From Deltaproteobacteria bacterium (GTDB lineage: Bacteria; Myxococcota; Kuafuiibacteriia; Kuafuiibacteriales; Kuafuiibacteriaceae), in the NCBI GenBank assembly GCA_016713425.1, contig JADJPE010000005.1, positions 4,030,001-4,094,000 of the forward strand: a stretch of 64,000 bases of DNA. Direction: 5' to 3'. Made by a program: the position numbers and the translations under genes. Below, piece by piece: positions 32,914 to 41,177 of this stretch. The notes below the pieces were generated by a model, which had not been told where the DNA came from, did not search any database, and was given only the letters and a program-made list of their open reading frames with translations. Positions within the stretch are counted from its first letter, which is position 1; each line of letters begins with the position of its first letter.

Positions 32914-34374
32914 CTACTTGGACGGTTGCGACGGTTGCGACGGTTGCGACGGTTGCGACGGTTGCGACGGTTGTGACGGTTGTGACGGTGGCGACGGCTT
33001 CGATGGCGCTGATGGCTTCGCGGGCGGTGCTTCGCCCGTCATGATCACCTTGGCACCGACGAGCTGGTTCTTGCTGCCGGTGGTGATGACCAAGCTCCCG
33101 GACGCATCGCGGATCTGCATATTTTGGATGAACCCATGAGCGCGAAGCTGGTTCTCGAGCTCTCGAAGCTTGGCTTCTCGCTGCTCAGGCGGCGTCTTGT
33201 ACCACTTCGCCTCGTCCAGCGTTCCGGCGAAGAAGCCATCGACGAGAGCGGCGGTCTTCAGCGGGACCGTCGTCGCGTACGTGTTCGCGTCGAGCGCCCG
33301 ATTGGGTCGAGTCAGATAGACGAAGACGCCGGCCGTCAGCGCGACCACAGTCAACACGGCGGCGCGAATGTAACGGCGATTTTTCGGCATCGACGACCAG
33401 GACTGAAGTCCATATCGCTGAAGGCGTGATGCTCTTGCCTTGCGTCGGTCGGCCTTGGAGCGGTCTTCCTCCTTGGCCTGGTTGTTTTCGGATGAATCGG
33501 CCGAAGCCTTTTGGTCACGCCCTCCCGGCCCGCGCGCGGCCGCCAACAGCGCTTGCCGCGACTCTTCGGCGGCCCGGGCGCTCATTGCGAGCAATCGTTC
33601 CTTCGTTTCGTCGTCGACGGCGAGATCGACGGGCCGAAGCGTGAGACCGCACTTGGGGAGCGTCGACTCAAGCTTTGCGGCGGCAGGCCAGATGTCGGCG
33701 TCGGTGGCGCCGCTGAGGCCCCGAAGGCCATCGACGATGGGCGAGAAGTCGAACGTCGAGCCTTGGACGAGGTCGTCCAGGTTGTGGGTCACCTGAAACG
33801 TAAGTTGGCCGGCGTCGACCTGGCTGCCGATCGGGGCTGCTTTCACCGCTTGCACAACCTTCATGATGAGCTCGCGGCGAAGGTTCGCGTCGAGGATCGG
33901 AGCCAGGCTGTCCACGGGAAGGGCGATGGGCGGCGGTTCGGATGGAGACAAGGGCGAGGTCTCGGCCTCGACTGCGGTCAAGAAGGCTTCAGGAAGCGGC
34001 GTGTATTCGTCGTCGACGTCCAAGTAGAGGCGCAGGGCCTCGGCTTCCTGCGCGGCCGACAGCGATGCGAAGATCTCGGGCAACTTCGGCTCGAGCCCGA
34101 GCTTTCCGCAGGCATCGCGGAACTGGAGAAAGAGGCCGAAGAGCGCTTGCGGACGGTCGGGGCCCCCGAGCGCGTCCCAGACGGGGCACAAGTCGAACGT
34201 CGAGCCTCGCATGAGGGTGTCGAATCGACTGTGGAGCCACATGAAGAACTCCTTGGGATCGAGGGCGCCTTGAAGTGGGCTGCTCTTGAGAATGGAGGCG
34301 AGCTCGCGGCAGACGGCCCGCTTCGTGGTGCTTGCTGTGGCGTTGCCCACCGACCGGACTGTATCCAGGGTCAC
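32914..34374 (-). CDS. Membrane protein of unknown function with an internally duplicated domain and SQP-repeat tail
   Basis: About 486 aa if started at the GTG at 34374; the start is uncertain. Residues ~24-98 and ~167-250 are similar to each other: FDTLMRGSTFDLCPVWDAL and LDDLVQGSTFDFSPIVDGL, each followed by a helical segment ending in KLGLEPK / KCGLTLRP. A charged linker (275-325) leads to one membrane helix (~336-355), then ~90 residues with VPLKTAALVDGFF and DASGSLVITTGSKNQLVG. The C-terminal end is (SQP)n from a 9-mer array. I do not recognise the repeated domain. Topology suggests a cytoplasmic duplicated part and an extracytoplasmic tail. It converges on ptsI. Confidence 0.62.
   Translation of the reverse strand: MTLDTVRSVGNATASTTKRAVCRELASILKSSPLQGALDPKEFFMWLHSRFDTLMRGSTFDLCPVWDALGGPDRPQALFGLFLQFRDACGKLGLEPKLPEIFASLSAAQEAEALRLYLDVDDEYTPLPEAFLTAVEAETSPLSPSEPPPIALPVDSLAPILDANLRRELIMKVVQAVKAAPIGSQVDAGQLTFQVTHNLDDLVQGSTFDFSPIVDGLRGLSGATDADIWPAAAKLESTLPKCGLTLRPVDLAVDDETKERLLAMSARAAEESRQALLAAARGPGGRDQKASADSSENNQAKEEDRSKADRRKARASRLQRYGLQSWSSMPKNRRYIRAAVLTVVALTAGVFVYLTRPNRALDANTYATTVPLKTAALVDGFFAGTLDEAKWYKTPPEQREAKLRELENQLRAHGFIQNMQIRDASGSLVITTGSKNQLVGAKVIMTGEAPPAKPSAPSKPSPPSQPSQPSQPSQPSQPSQPSQPSK
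32921..33001 (-). repeat. GACGGTTGC 9-mer array, about eight units
   Basis: Five exact copies followed by near copies (GACGGTTGT twice, GACGGTGGC, GACGGCTTC), each nine bases, encode Ser-Gln-Pro tripeptides at the C-terminus of the preceding minus-strand gene. The degenerate units lie towards the protein body and the exact ones towards the stop. Confidence 0.95.
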
Positions 34375-34674
34375 CCCGCGGTTCAAGGAATGCACCCCAG
34401 CTGAGAATGCACCGCGGCTGAGAAATGCACCCAGCCGCGGCGCCGAGGTACGCCGTGCCCAAGCAAGGCGTACCCCCGCAAGGCGTACCCCAGCATGGCG
34501 CCCTGGCTCGGGATAGAGGCCCGGGAACCCGGAACAAGGGGGGGGTAGGGCGCTGGCGGATACGCCGGCTAAATGTGGGCGGGGGGCAACGGGGACGGTT
34601 GACCGATGGGGTCGGGGTTGATAGCCAACCCAGCGGGTAGCAAGCACCCCGAGATCCGAGGAGAAAAGAGAAGC
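34375..34674. other. 300-base gap between divergent genes, with direct repeats and the metK leader
   Basis: It holds three near copies of a GAATGCACC-CAGCTGA unit (34388-34435) and two 15-base copies of GCAAGGCGTACCCC(C/A) (34463-34492), with a related GAGGTACGCC before them. On the minus strand these read in frame as AGVRL-like peptides, so the unknown gene might begin further upstream. The metK side (34500-34674) is G-rich, with a small stem (GCTGGCGGATACGCCGGCT) and a GAGGAGAAAAG ribosome-binding site. No known riboswitch was recognised. Confidence 0.5.
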
Positions 34675-35817
34675 ATGACCCTGAAGAATTTCGTCTTTAC
34701 GTCCGAGTCTGTGAATGAGGGACATCCCGACAAGATCTGTGATCAGATCTCGGATGCGGTGCTTGATGCGTTGCTCTCGCAGGACCCGAAATCTCGCGTC
34801 GCTGTCGAGTCGATGTGCCTCACAGGCATGGTCTTGGTCGGCGGCGAGGTGACGACCACCGGCTCTCTTGACATCCAGTCGATCGTGCGCGGCGTCATCG
34901 AGCGGATTGGCTACGATGATTCGGCGATCGGCTTCGATTTCAAGTCTTGCGCGGTGCTCAATGCCCTGAATCGGCAGTCGCCGGACATCGCGTTGGGGGT
35001 CGACCGAGACGGCGCGGGCGATCAGGGGATGATGTTTGGCTTCGCGGTCGATGATACCCCTGAGCTGATGCCGATGCCCATCAGCTATTCCCACAAGCTG
35101 ATGCGCCGACTGACTCAAGTTCGCAAAGAGGGCATCCTTCCGTTCCTTCGTCCGGACGGGAAGGGGCAAGTGACCGTGGCCTACGAAGACGGCAAGCCGA
35201 AGGCCGTGACGACGGTCGTCATCTCTTCTCAGCATGCCCCCGACGTCGAAAATGCGCAGCTTCGCGAGGCGATCATCGAGCACGTCGTGAAGCCAGTCAT
35301 TCCCGCGGAATTCTTGGCGAAGGATGTGGTCTACCACATCAACCCAACCGGCCGCTTCGTTGTGGGTGGGCCCCAGGGGGATGCCGGTTTGACGGGGCGA
35401 AAGATCATCGTCGACACGTACGGTGGGATGGGTCGCCATGGCGGCGGCGCGTTCTCGGGCAAGGATCCGACCAAAGTCGATCGGTCGGCGGCCTATATGG
35501 CTCGCTACATTGCGAAGAATTTGGTCGCATCGGGGGCGGCGACGCGCTGCGAGGTTCAGCTCGCGTACGCGATCGGCATCGCCGAGCCGGTGTCGGTTCT
35601 CGTGGATACCTTTGGCACCGGCGTTGTGCCGGAGGCGAAGATCGCGGATGCGGTTCGAGAGACTTTCTCGCTCACGCCGCGCGGAATCATCGAGCACCTC
35701 GAGCTGCGCAAACCGGGCTACATCAACACGGCCGCGTATGGTCACTTTGGCCGAAGCGAATTCAGCTGGGAGAAGACGGACAAGGTCGACGCCCTGAAGG
35801 GCTGCCTTTCTCTTTAG
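34675..35817 (+). CDS. metK: S-adenosylmethionine synthase
   Basis: 380 aa. Conserved blocks are FTSESVNEGHPDKICDQISD (ATP/methionine site), GAGDQGMMFGFA (signature 1), HINPTGRFVVGGPQGDAGLT and IIVDTYGGMGRHGGGAFSGK (signature 2 with the phosphate-binding loop), DRSAAYMARY and the C-terminal AYGHFGR. It makes SAM from methionine and ATP. The start at 34675 is set by GAGGAGAAAAG. It ends in a 4-base convergent overlap with the vWA lipoprotein gene on the other strand. Confidence 0.97.
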   Translation: MTLKNFVFTSESVNEGHPDKICDQISDAVLDALLSQDPKSRVAVESMCLTGMVLVGGEVTTTGSLDIQSIVRGVIERIGYDDSAIGFDFKSCAVLNALNRQSPDIALGVDRDGAGDQGMMFGFAVDDTPELMPMPISYSHKLMRRLTQVRKEGILPFLRPDGKGQVTVAYEDGKPKAVTTVVISSQHAPDVENAQLREAIIEHVVKPVIPAEFLAKDVVYHINPTGRFVVGGPQGDAGLTGRKIIVDTYGGMGRHGGGAFSGKDPTKVDRSAAYMARYIAKNLVASGAATRCEVQLAYAIGIAEPVSVLVDTFGTGVVPEAKIADAVRETFSLTPRGIIEHLELRKPGYINTAAYGHFGRSEFSWEKTDKVDALKGCLSL

Positions 35818-37400
35818 TTGCTTGACTCCTGCGTTGAGACCTTCACGAATTCGTCCTCAACCGCAACGACGGGTTGGGTTCCGTCCACGTTTCGGAAATC
35901 CTCACGACTCAGTGGGACGACGACTCTTCTGAGATAGAACACTTCGTCCGGCGCATCTTCGGGCGACTCGATGAACTCGATGTTGAGGACGTTCGTGCCA
36001 CCCGCTTGGCTTGGCATGGCTTCGGTGGGGGCGAGCGATACGTTCGCAACTTGGTACTGATAACAGTAACGCGAGCCGTTCCGTCCTGCGGTTCGTCGGA
36101 GCGCGTAACGGTAGCCGTATTTTTCCTGGAGGAGTGGGGTGTCATCTGTGTTGGGTCGGGTACCGCGTCGGATCTCTTCGCCTGACTCGACGCCGTCAAA
36201 GTCGAGGTCTTCCACGACGTCGGCGACATCGGCGGCGTTGGTGCCTGCTCGAAGCTCGAGTCCATCGGGGAACAAGTCTCCATCGGTATCGAACTTCGCG
36301 GGATCGTAGCCGACGGATCGCTCTTCGCAATCGCTCAGTCCGTCGCCATCGGTATCGACGTTCTCCGCCGCGAGGCACGCGCAATCGCCGGCCGCTGTGG
36401 GGTCGGAGGCGAGGATGCTGACTTCGAAGCCATCTCGACACCCGTCTTGGTCGGTGTCGGCCGAGAATGGATCGCTGTGGTACTGCGAGATCTCGAGTTC
36501 ATCGATGAGGCCGTCGTGGTCCGTGTCGGCGTCGACGGTGGAGGACCCGAGGACCGCCGAAGTGTTGTAGACGACGAATTGCTTGATGTCGAACTGGCGT
36601 GTGACCTCGAAGTTGAAGAGCGTGAAATCGATCTGATCGCCGCTTTCAAAGTCGGAGAAGCTCCCACCGCCGATCTGGGCCATGCGCGAGAGCAGCGCGA
36701 CGGCGTCTGGTCGCTGTGCGTCGTCCGAGGCGCCCAAGAAGGCCGTGTGAAGCGTAATGCCGGAGACGATTGTCGTGTACGCTTTTGCCTGCTTGACGAG
36801 ATCTTCGACGCGCCAGAGGATATCGTTCGCCTCCTGGAGCGTCCCGCCCGGCATGCGCGGTACGCCATCGCTCAAGAACACCACGAAATACCAGGGTCGC
36901 TTGAGGCGAGCGCTTGCGCCCGTGCGCTGCGTAGCCTCGAACTCATCCCGGGTCTGCTCGATATCCGATAGAATGAGGCTCTTTGCTTCCTCGAGGGCTC
37001 CGATGTAGTTCGTGAAGCCTTCCTTCTTGCGCAGGTCGGACAGCGCCGTGGCGATGACCTCCGGATCTCGGGTGAAGGCCTCGGCGCTCCGAGTTGCCTC
37101 GGTGTCGAAACCGACGAAGCCGAACGAGACCTTTTCGTCACCCGAGAAGTTGCTGATCAACTCGGCGGCCGCGCTCGCGCGATTATCCGCCGGATCGTTG
37201 ATCTCCATGCTCTTTGATGTATCGATGACGAGGAGAATTCGGATGGGAACGCCAAAGGACGTACTGTTCTCTGTGCAGAACTCACCGCTGAGCGTCACTT
37301 GAACGGGGATGGGCTCGACTTGAAAATTGTTGCAGCTCGACGTCACGGCCAGGGCCGCGAGAAGCGTCAGGCGTTGTGCGCTGCTGCATCGAGCTTTCAT
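35814..37400 (-). CDS. vWA-domain lipoprotein with thrombospondin type 3-like calcium repeats
   Basis: 528 aa. The signal peptide ends in the lipobox VTSSC (Cys23). The vWA domain starts at ~54 with ILLVIDTSKSM (MIDAS D60, S62, S64) and extends to ~285, including FVVFLSDGVPR. Residues ~290-400 contain Asp-rich calcium loops in series: DADTDHDGLIDELE, DTDQDGCRDGFE, DTDGDGLSDCEE, DTDGDLFPDGLE and DLDFDGVESGEE. The C-terminal ~120 residues form an unrecognised beta-rich domain. It is likely a surface-anchored binding protein. It lies 45 bases downstream of the next vWA gene in the same direction, so the two may form an operon. Confidence 0.82.
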   Translation of the reverse strand: MKARCSSAQRLTLLAALAVTSSCNNFQVEPIPVQVTLSGEFCTENSTSFGVPIRILLVIDTSKSMEINDPADNRASAAAELISNFSGDEKVSFGFVGFDTEATRSAEAFTRDPEVIATALSDLRKKEGFTNYIGALEEAKSLILSDIEQTRDEFEATQRTGASARLKRPWYFVVFLSDGVPRMPGGTLQEANDILWRVEDLVKQAKAYTTIVSGITLHTAFLGASDDAQRPDAVALLSRMAQIGGGSFSDFESGDQIDFTLFNFEVTRQFDIKQFVVYNTSAVLGSSTVDADTDHDGLIDELEISQYHSDPFSADTDQDGCRDGFEVSILASDPTAAGDCACLAAENVDTDGDGLSDCEERSVGYDPAKFDTDGDLFPDGLELRAGTNAADVADVVEDLDFDGVESGEEIRRGTRPNTDDTPLLQEKYGYRYALRRTAGRNGSRYCYQYQVANVSLAPTEAMPSQAGGTNVLNIEFIESPEDAPDEVFYLRRVVVPLSREDFRNVDGTQPVVAVEDEFVKVSTQESSN

Positions 37401-37445
37401 TGTCCGAATTCCAAGTCTGTTCGCGTTCGTGCTTCTTGCGACCGT

Positions 37446-39296
37446 CTAGAAGTAGTCCACGGTGAAAGCGCACGTCGCGTTGGCCCACGAACCGTGGAGC
37501 GTCAAGCAGTCGGTTGAGTCGTCGAATGTCCACCCGTTGGTCGCGCTCTTGGGGACGATCGTTCCGTCGCACTTGACGACGAGCGTGTCCGGGAGGACCT
37601 CGAGTGAAGGGTCGAGGCAGGCCACCGGATCGGGCGGGGGCGGGAGAGGGATATTTCGGTCGACGTATTCGACGTGGTAGTCACCGTGTCGGTCGCCCCA
37701 CGAGCCCGAGAACACCAGGCAGTTCCGGTCGGCATCGAGCGTCCAGCCATCGGTTGCGCTCTCCGGGACCGGCTCACTGGCGTTGTTTTCGGTGTACGTC
37801 ACCTCGATGGTCGCTGGATCCGGGTCGACGCCTTCGGCGAGGCAGAGCGAGGTGCTGAGATCGGCCGTCCTTGAGCCCACTTTGGAGAAGAAATCCGGAA
37901 ACGCATTGCACTCGCAGATGGAGACGATCTCGCCGCCGGTCGCGGTGATGAGGTCTTGGTACCCGTCGGGCAAGTCTTCTTGGCTGTCCCGGTGGCATCC
38001 CTGCATCCAGTGAATGCCGTGGATCGTGATCTTTCGGCTCGTGAAGTAGTATTTGTAGAATGCTTTGAGATCGCTGGCGCATGATGCCAATGTGTTGGTT
38101 GTCGCCGGGGGGGCGAAGTTCGGAATCCCAGCCGTATTGCGCTGGAGTTTGTCGAATGGGCAGATCAGGCCTTCTGCGTAGGGATCCTCATCGCTGATGA
38201 CAACGACTTCGTAGGGCGTCTCCGTATTGAACGTGCCTTGCCGTTCCATTTCCGCAAAGAACTGGAACGCGCGTTCGAGCCCAGCCTCGTATCCGTAGCA
38301 GCCATCCCCCTGGATGATGAGCTTGCGCAACGTGTCTTGCGACGCGGGGTCACTGCTCGACAGCCAGGTCCCTTGGTCGTTGAAGGCGCAAACCTGTGAA
38401 GGCTCGGCGCCTGTTCCCGGGCAGTCACAGGTGAGACCCAGGCCGCAGGACCCTTGGAGTCCGAGAAGACTTGGGGCTTTGACGAAAGCACCGGTCCGCG
38501 CGTAAGTCGGGAACCGGTCGGTGCATATGCCGTAGTCGGCGGGTAGCCCAAACAGGTTGGTGCTGATGACGCCGGTTCGGTACGAAGCGCCTTTCTGACC
38601 GGCCGCATCGAAGAAGTCGCTGATGGCGCAGGTCGCGGCCATCTGGTCGTCGGCCATGCTTCCCGAGTTGTCGATCAAGAAGAGGACGCTGACGTCGACG
38701 GGCTGACGCTCGAGATCCGCCGCCGAAACCTCCGGCGAGACGGGCGCTGACTCGGGATTGATCGAGACACTGTTCGGGTTTGGCTCACACTCGGTGGCTT
38801 CGCAGCTCATCTCCGTCGAGAGGTCATCTTCCGGCACACAGCTGATGTCCCCACAGGCCCCTAGGGTATCCTCAGTGGAACCGCCATGGCCTTCGCTGTC
38901 GGTTGAGATCAGACAGTCACTGTCTTGTAGATAACACTCGACGTCGCACTCGCAGTCGATGGCTGTGGCTTCGCAGTCCCGCCAACTGCAGGTGCACCCG
39001 TTGCCCGTGGGGGTCGGGATCCGGTCCCGAATGCAGTCGCCCAAAGGACCTCTGCCTGCATCCAGCGAGCCCGACCCGGCATCCGAAGGTCCCGGCGTTG
39101 CAGCATCCGAACCAGACGCATCTGGGCCGCCCAATTCGGCATCGGCTTCTGTGCCGCTTCCGCCATCACGCGCTGCTTGCTGCATGCCCGAGTACTCGGT
39201 CGCTGGAACACAGGCCGCTCGACTGAGCATGAGCCCCATCCCTACTGCGAGCACCAGCATGGAGACCTTCGTTCGCCCGCCGCCGCAAGATTCCAT
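37446..39296 (-). CDS. vWA-domain cell-surface protein, probable lipoprotein
   Basis: About 616 aa from the ATG at 39296; the open frame extends to 39434, but upstream codons look non-coding, so the start is uncertain. A signal segment (MLVLAVGMGLMLSRAAC) ends in a weak lipobox. A Gly/Asp/Ser-rich linker follows, then a Cys-rich patch (CTCSWRDCEATAIDCECDVE), then a vWA-like domain with VLFLIDNSGSM and VVVISDEDPYAEG. The C-terminus has two copies of a beta module (residues ~510-565 and ~575-616), each with ...SATDGWT-D...C-x-GSW-type sequence. I do not recognise this module. It is upstream of the other vWA lipoprotein and likely exported with it. Confidence 0.72.
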   Translation of the reverse strand: MESCGGGRTKVSMLVLAVGMGLMLSRAACVPATEYSGMQQAARDGGSGTEADAELGGPDASGSDAATPGPSDAGSGSLDAGRGPLGDCIRDRIPTPTGNGCTCSWRDCEATAIDCECDVECYLQDSDCLISTDSEGHGGSTEDTLGACGDISCVPEDDLSTEMSCEATECEPNPNSVSINPESAPVSPEVSAADLERQPVDVSVLFLIDNSGSMADDQMAATCAISDFFDAAGQKGASYRTGVISTNLFGLPADYGICTDRFPTYARTGAFVKAPSLLGLQGSCGLGLTCDCPGTGAEPSQVCAFNDQGTWLSSSDPASQDTLRKLIIQGDGCYGYEAGLERAFQFFAEMERQGTFNTETPYEVVVISDEDPYAEGLICPFDKLQRNTAGIPNFAPPATTNTLASCASDLKAFYKYYFTSRKITIHGIHWMQGCHRDSQEDLPDGYQDLITATGGEIVSICECNAFPDFFSKVGSRTADLSTSLCLAEGVDPDPATIEVTYTENNASEPVPESATDGWTLDADRNCLVFSGSWGDRHGDYHVEYVDRNIPLPPPPDPVACLDPSLEVLPDTLVVKCDGTIVPKSATNGWTFDDSTDCLTLHGSWANATCAFTVDYF

Positions 39297-39619
39297 AGAC
39301 GCCATGCTCAGCAAAATGCGCGCCAGTCCGGAAAGACCACCGCTTGCCTGCGCGCCGTCCATCGCAGCGACGCCTTCGAGCGGACACCCTCGCCCGCCGC
39401 CCGAAAACTTCATGTTCGGAAGGGGGTGAAACATTTAGGCGGAGAGCAGCAGACCCGACGTCAGGTCTCCCGGTTCGTTTCAATGTGATTGTTGTGGGCT
39501 ATGAGAGGGGCTGGGCTTCGAGGAGAACTCAGACCGAGACTGAGGAGCCTGAGGATGGCTACCCAGACTTGAGACGTCTGAGGATGGCTGTGCCCAGCCT
39601 AAGGGATGGAGATGGGGGG

Positions 39620-40033
39620 CTACCAGCGAGAACGCTGACCGCCGCCGCGCCGGTCGCGGTCGCCGCCGCGGTCGCCGCCGCGGTCGCCACGGCCGCCGCC
39701 GCCGCCACCGAATCCACCGCCGCCGCCGCCGCCGAATCCGCCGCCGCCGCCGCCGCCGAATCCACCGCCGCCGCCGCCGCGGTCATTCCGCGGACGTGCC
39801 TCGTTAACTTGGATGGTTCGCCCACCGAAAACCGTTTCGTTCATCGCGGTGATTGCCGCTTCGGCGCCTTCCGCCGTCCCCATTTCGACAAACGCGAATC
39901 CTCGCGGCCGACCCGTATCACGATCTGTCACCAGTCGGACGCTCACCACCTCGCCATGCTCTTCGAAAGCATCTCTGAGATCATCTTCTGTGGTGCTAAA
40001 GGCGAGGTTTCCGACATAGAGCTTCTTCTGCAT
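39620..40033 (-). CDS. Glycine-rich RRM RNA-binding protein
   Basis: 137 aa from MQKKLYVGN. A single RRM occupies residues ~1-80 with RNP2 (LYVGNL) and RNP1 (RGFAFVEM), followed by a Gly-rich tail of FGGGGGGG units and RGD/RDR patches ending QRSRW. This layout matches cold-induced RNA-binding proteins of cyanobacteria and some proteobacteria, possibly RNA chaperones. The tail is built from repeated Gly codons, giving a (CCGCCG)n tract on the plus strand. Upstream is a ~480-base gap that may hold a regulated leader. Confidence 0.92.
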   Translation of the reverse strand: MQKKLYVGNLAFSTTEDDLRDAFEEHGEVVSVRLVTDRDTGRPRGFAFVEMGTAEGAEAAITAMNETVFGGRTIQVNEARPRNDRGGGGGGFGGGGGGGFGGGGGGGFGGGGGGRGDRGGDRGGDRDRRGGGQRSRW

Positions 40034-40510
40034 TGCTGTCCTTCTTCTTCCTAAACACACTTCGGCCTAACGCCGAACTGCCGGTCGCTCCGGATTGAAC
40101 CTGTTTGCCGAGCGAGAGAACAGTTCAGCGACCGAGCTGAAAGACAGCGCTACGAGCGAGGCAGGAGCTAATCAGGAACGCATCCCTCTTCGGGATAGCG
40201 CGAGACACTGGCACGCCCCACCCGAGAAGGCAACACAGACTTTGATGGAACAAACGCCAATCCCGGCCCTGCGGGGGTCATCTTTCAGTGGCCGTCAGAT
40301 CGGGGGCTGGCACTGTTTGGGCGGGACTGTGAGGACCGGCAAGGGGCCGCCGAACCGAGACGGGATGCAGGCCTCCAACCGGCTGCCCGGTGCGGCGGAT
40401 CGCTTGGGGCGACTGGGCGACTGGGCGGCTGGGCGGCTGGGCGGCTGGGCGCGCAGATCGGTGGCGGACGTGGGTGACCGCTGCCGTCGTCGTCTGCTTA
40501 GCTCGGGGCC
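40034..40510. other. 477-base intergenic region containing an 8-mer tandem array
   Basis: No convincing gene; a 139-codon plus-strand frame (40095-40514) has no protein-like features. The part next to the RRM gene (40034-40110) should carry its promoter and leader. Towards pdxH there is a GACTGGGC/GGCTGGGC octamer array (40411-40450). The rest shows nothing I can name. Confidence 0.5.
40411..40450. repeat. Octamer tandem array (GRCTGGGC) x5
   Basis: Two GACTGGGC then three GGCTGGGC units, directly adjacent, ~60 bases upstream of the pdxH start. Unlike the arrays inside genes, its period is not a multiple of three, fitting a non-coding location. Confidence 0.93.
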
Positions 40511-41083
40511 ATGAATCCGCTTCACACCTTCCGAGCATGGTTTGATGAAGCCAGCGCGAGCGGCGAAGCTGAGCCGGGTCTCATGGCGCTTGCCACCGCG
40601 GCATCGGACGGTACGCCTTCGGTTCGCTTTGTCCTTCTACGCGGGATCACGGACGAAGCGCTCCACTTCTTCACGAACTATCGAAGTCGCAAGGCGATAG
40701 AACTTGCGGCGAATCCGCGTGCCGCGATCAGCGTTTATTGGCCGACCCTGGGGCGGCAGGTGCGAGCCGAAGGTCCGGTCGAACGCCTCTCGGCTAGCGA
40801 TTCCGACGCCTATTTCGCGCAGCGCCCGCGTGGAAATCAGATTGCTGCCGTCGTTTCGCCGCAGAGCGCGCCGATCGAATCGATCGGCGCGCTGCGCGCA
40901 GAAGCGGCTGAGATGGCCGCCAAGCAAGGCACGACGCCGGTCGAACGGCCTGAATATTGGGGTGGTTTTGGCCTTGTGGTTCGACGTATCGAGTTCTGGA
41001 CCGCGGGTGCCGACCGTCTTCATGAGCGTCTTGTGCACGTTCGGGATGTCTCTGCGTGGCGGAGTATGCGGCTTGCGCCCTGA
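40511..41083 (+). CDS. pdxH: Pyridoxamine 5'-phosphate oxidase
   Basis: 190 aa FMN-dependent oxidase making pyridoxal 5'-phosphate. Typical blocks are PSVRFVLLRGI and HFFTNYRSRKAIELAANP (FMN/PLP binding), ISVYWPTLGRQVRAEGPVER, YFAQRPRGNQIAAVVSPQS, PEYWGGFGLVVRRIEFW, and the terminal RLHERLVHVRDVSAW...RLAP. Length is slightly short of E. coli PdxH (218 aa) because the N-terminal arm is reduced. It is followed after ~95 bases by the oxidoreductase gene. Confidence 0.94.
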   Translation: MNPLHTFRAWFDEASASGEAEPGLMALATAASDGTPSVRFVLLRGITDEALHFFTNYRSRKAIELAANPRAAISVYWPTLGRQVRAEGPVERLSASDSDAYFAQRPRGNQIAAVVSPQSAPIESIGALRAEAAEMAAKQGTTPVERPEYWGGFGLVVRRIEFWTAGADRLHERLVHVRDVSAWRSMRLAP

Positions 41084-41177
41084 TGTTGCGCCCTGATGGT
41101 ATGGCGCGTTGCGCGTCGCGGGTGCGCGCTTCGAGGAGGCGAGCGGCCAGGGCGTCCCAGATGAGGATCACGATACG

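Noticed and set aside
32921..33001. CRISPR array or phage-like repeat
   Set aside because: Units are nine bases with no spacers and encode SQP tripeptides.
34500..34674. SAM-type riboswitch upstream of metK
   Set aside because: The G-rich leader has a small stem, but I could match none of the conserved cores of SAM-I, SAM-II, SAH or SAM/SAH classes by eye.
40095..40514. 139-codon open frame before pdxH
   Set aside because: Composition is not protein-like, it includes the octamer array, and it overlaps the pdxH start.
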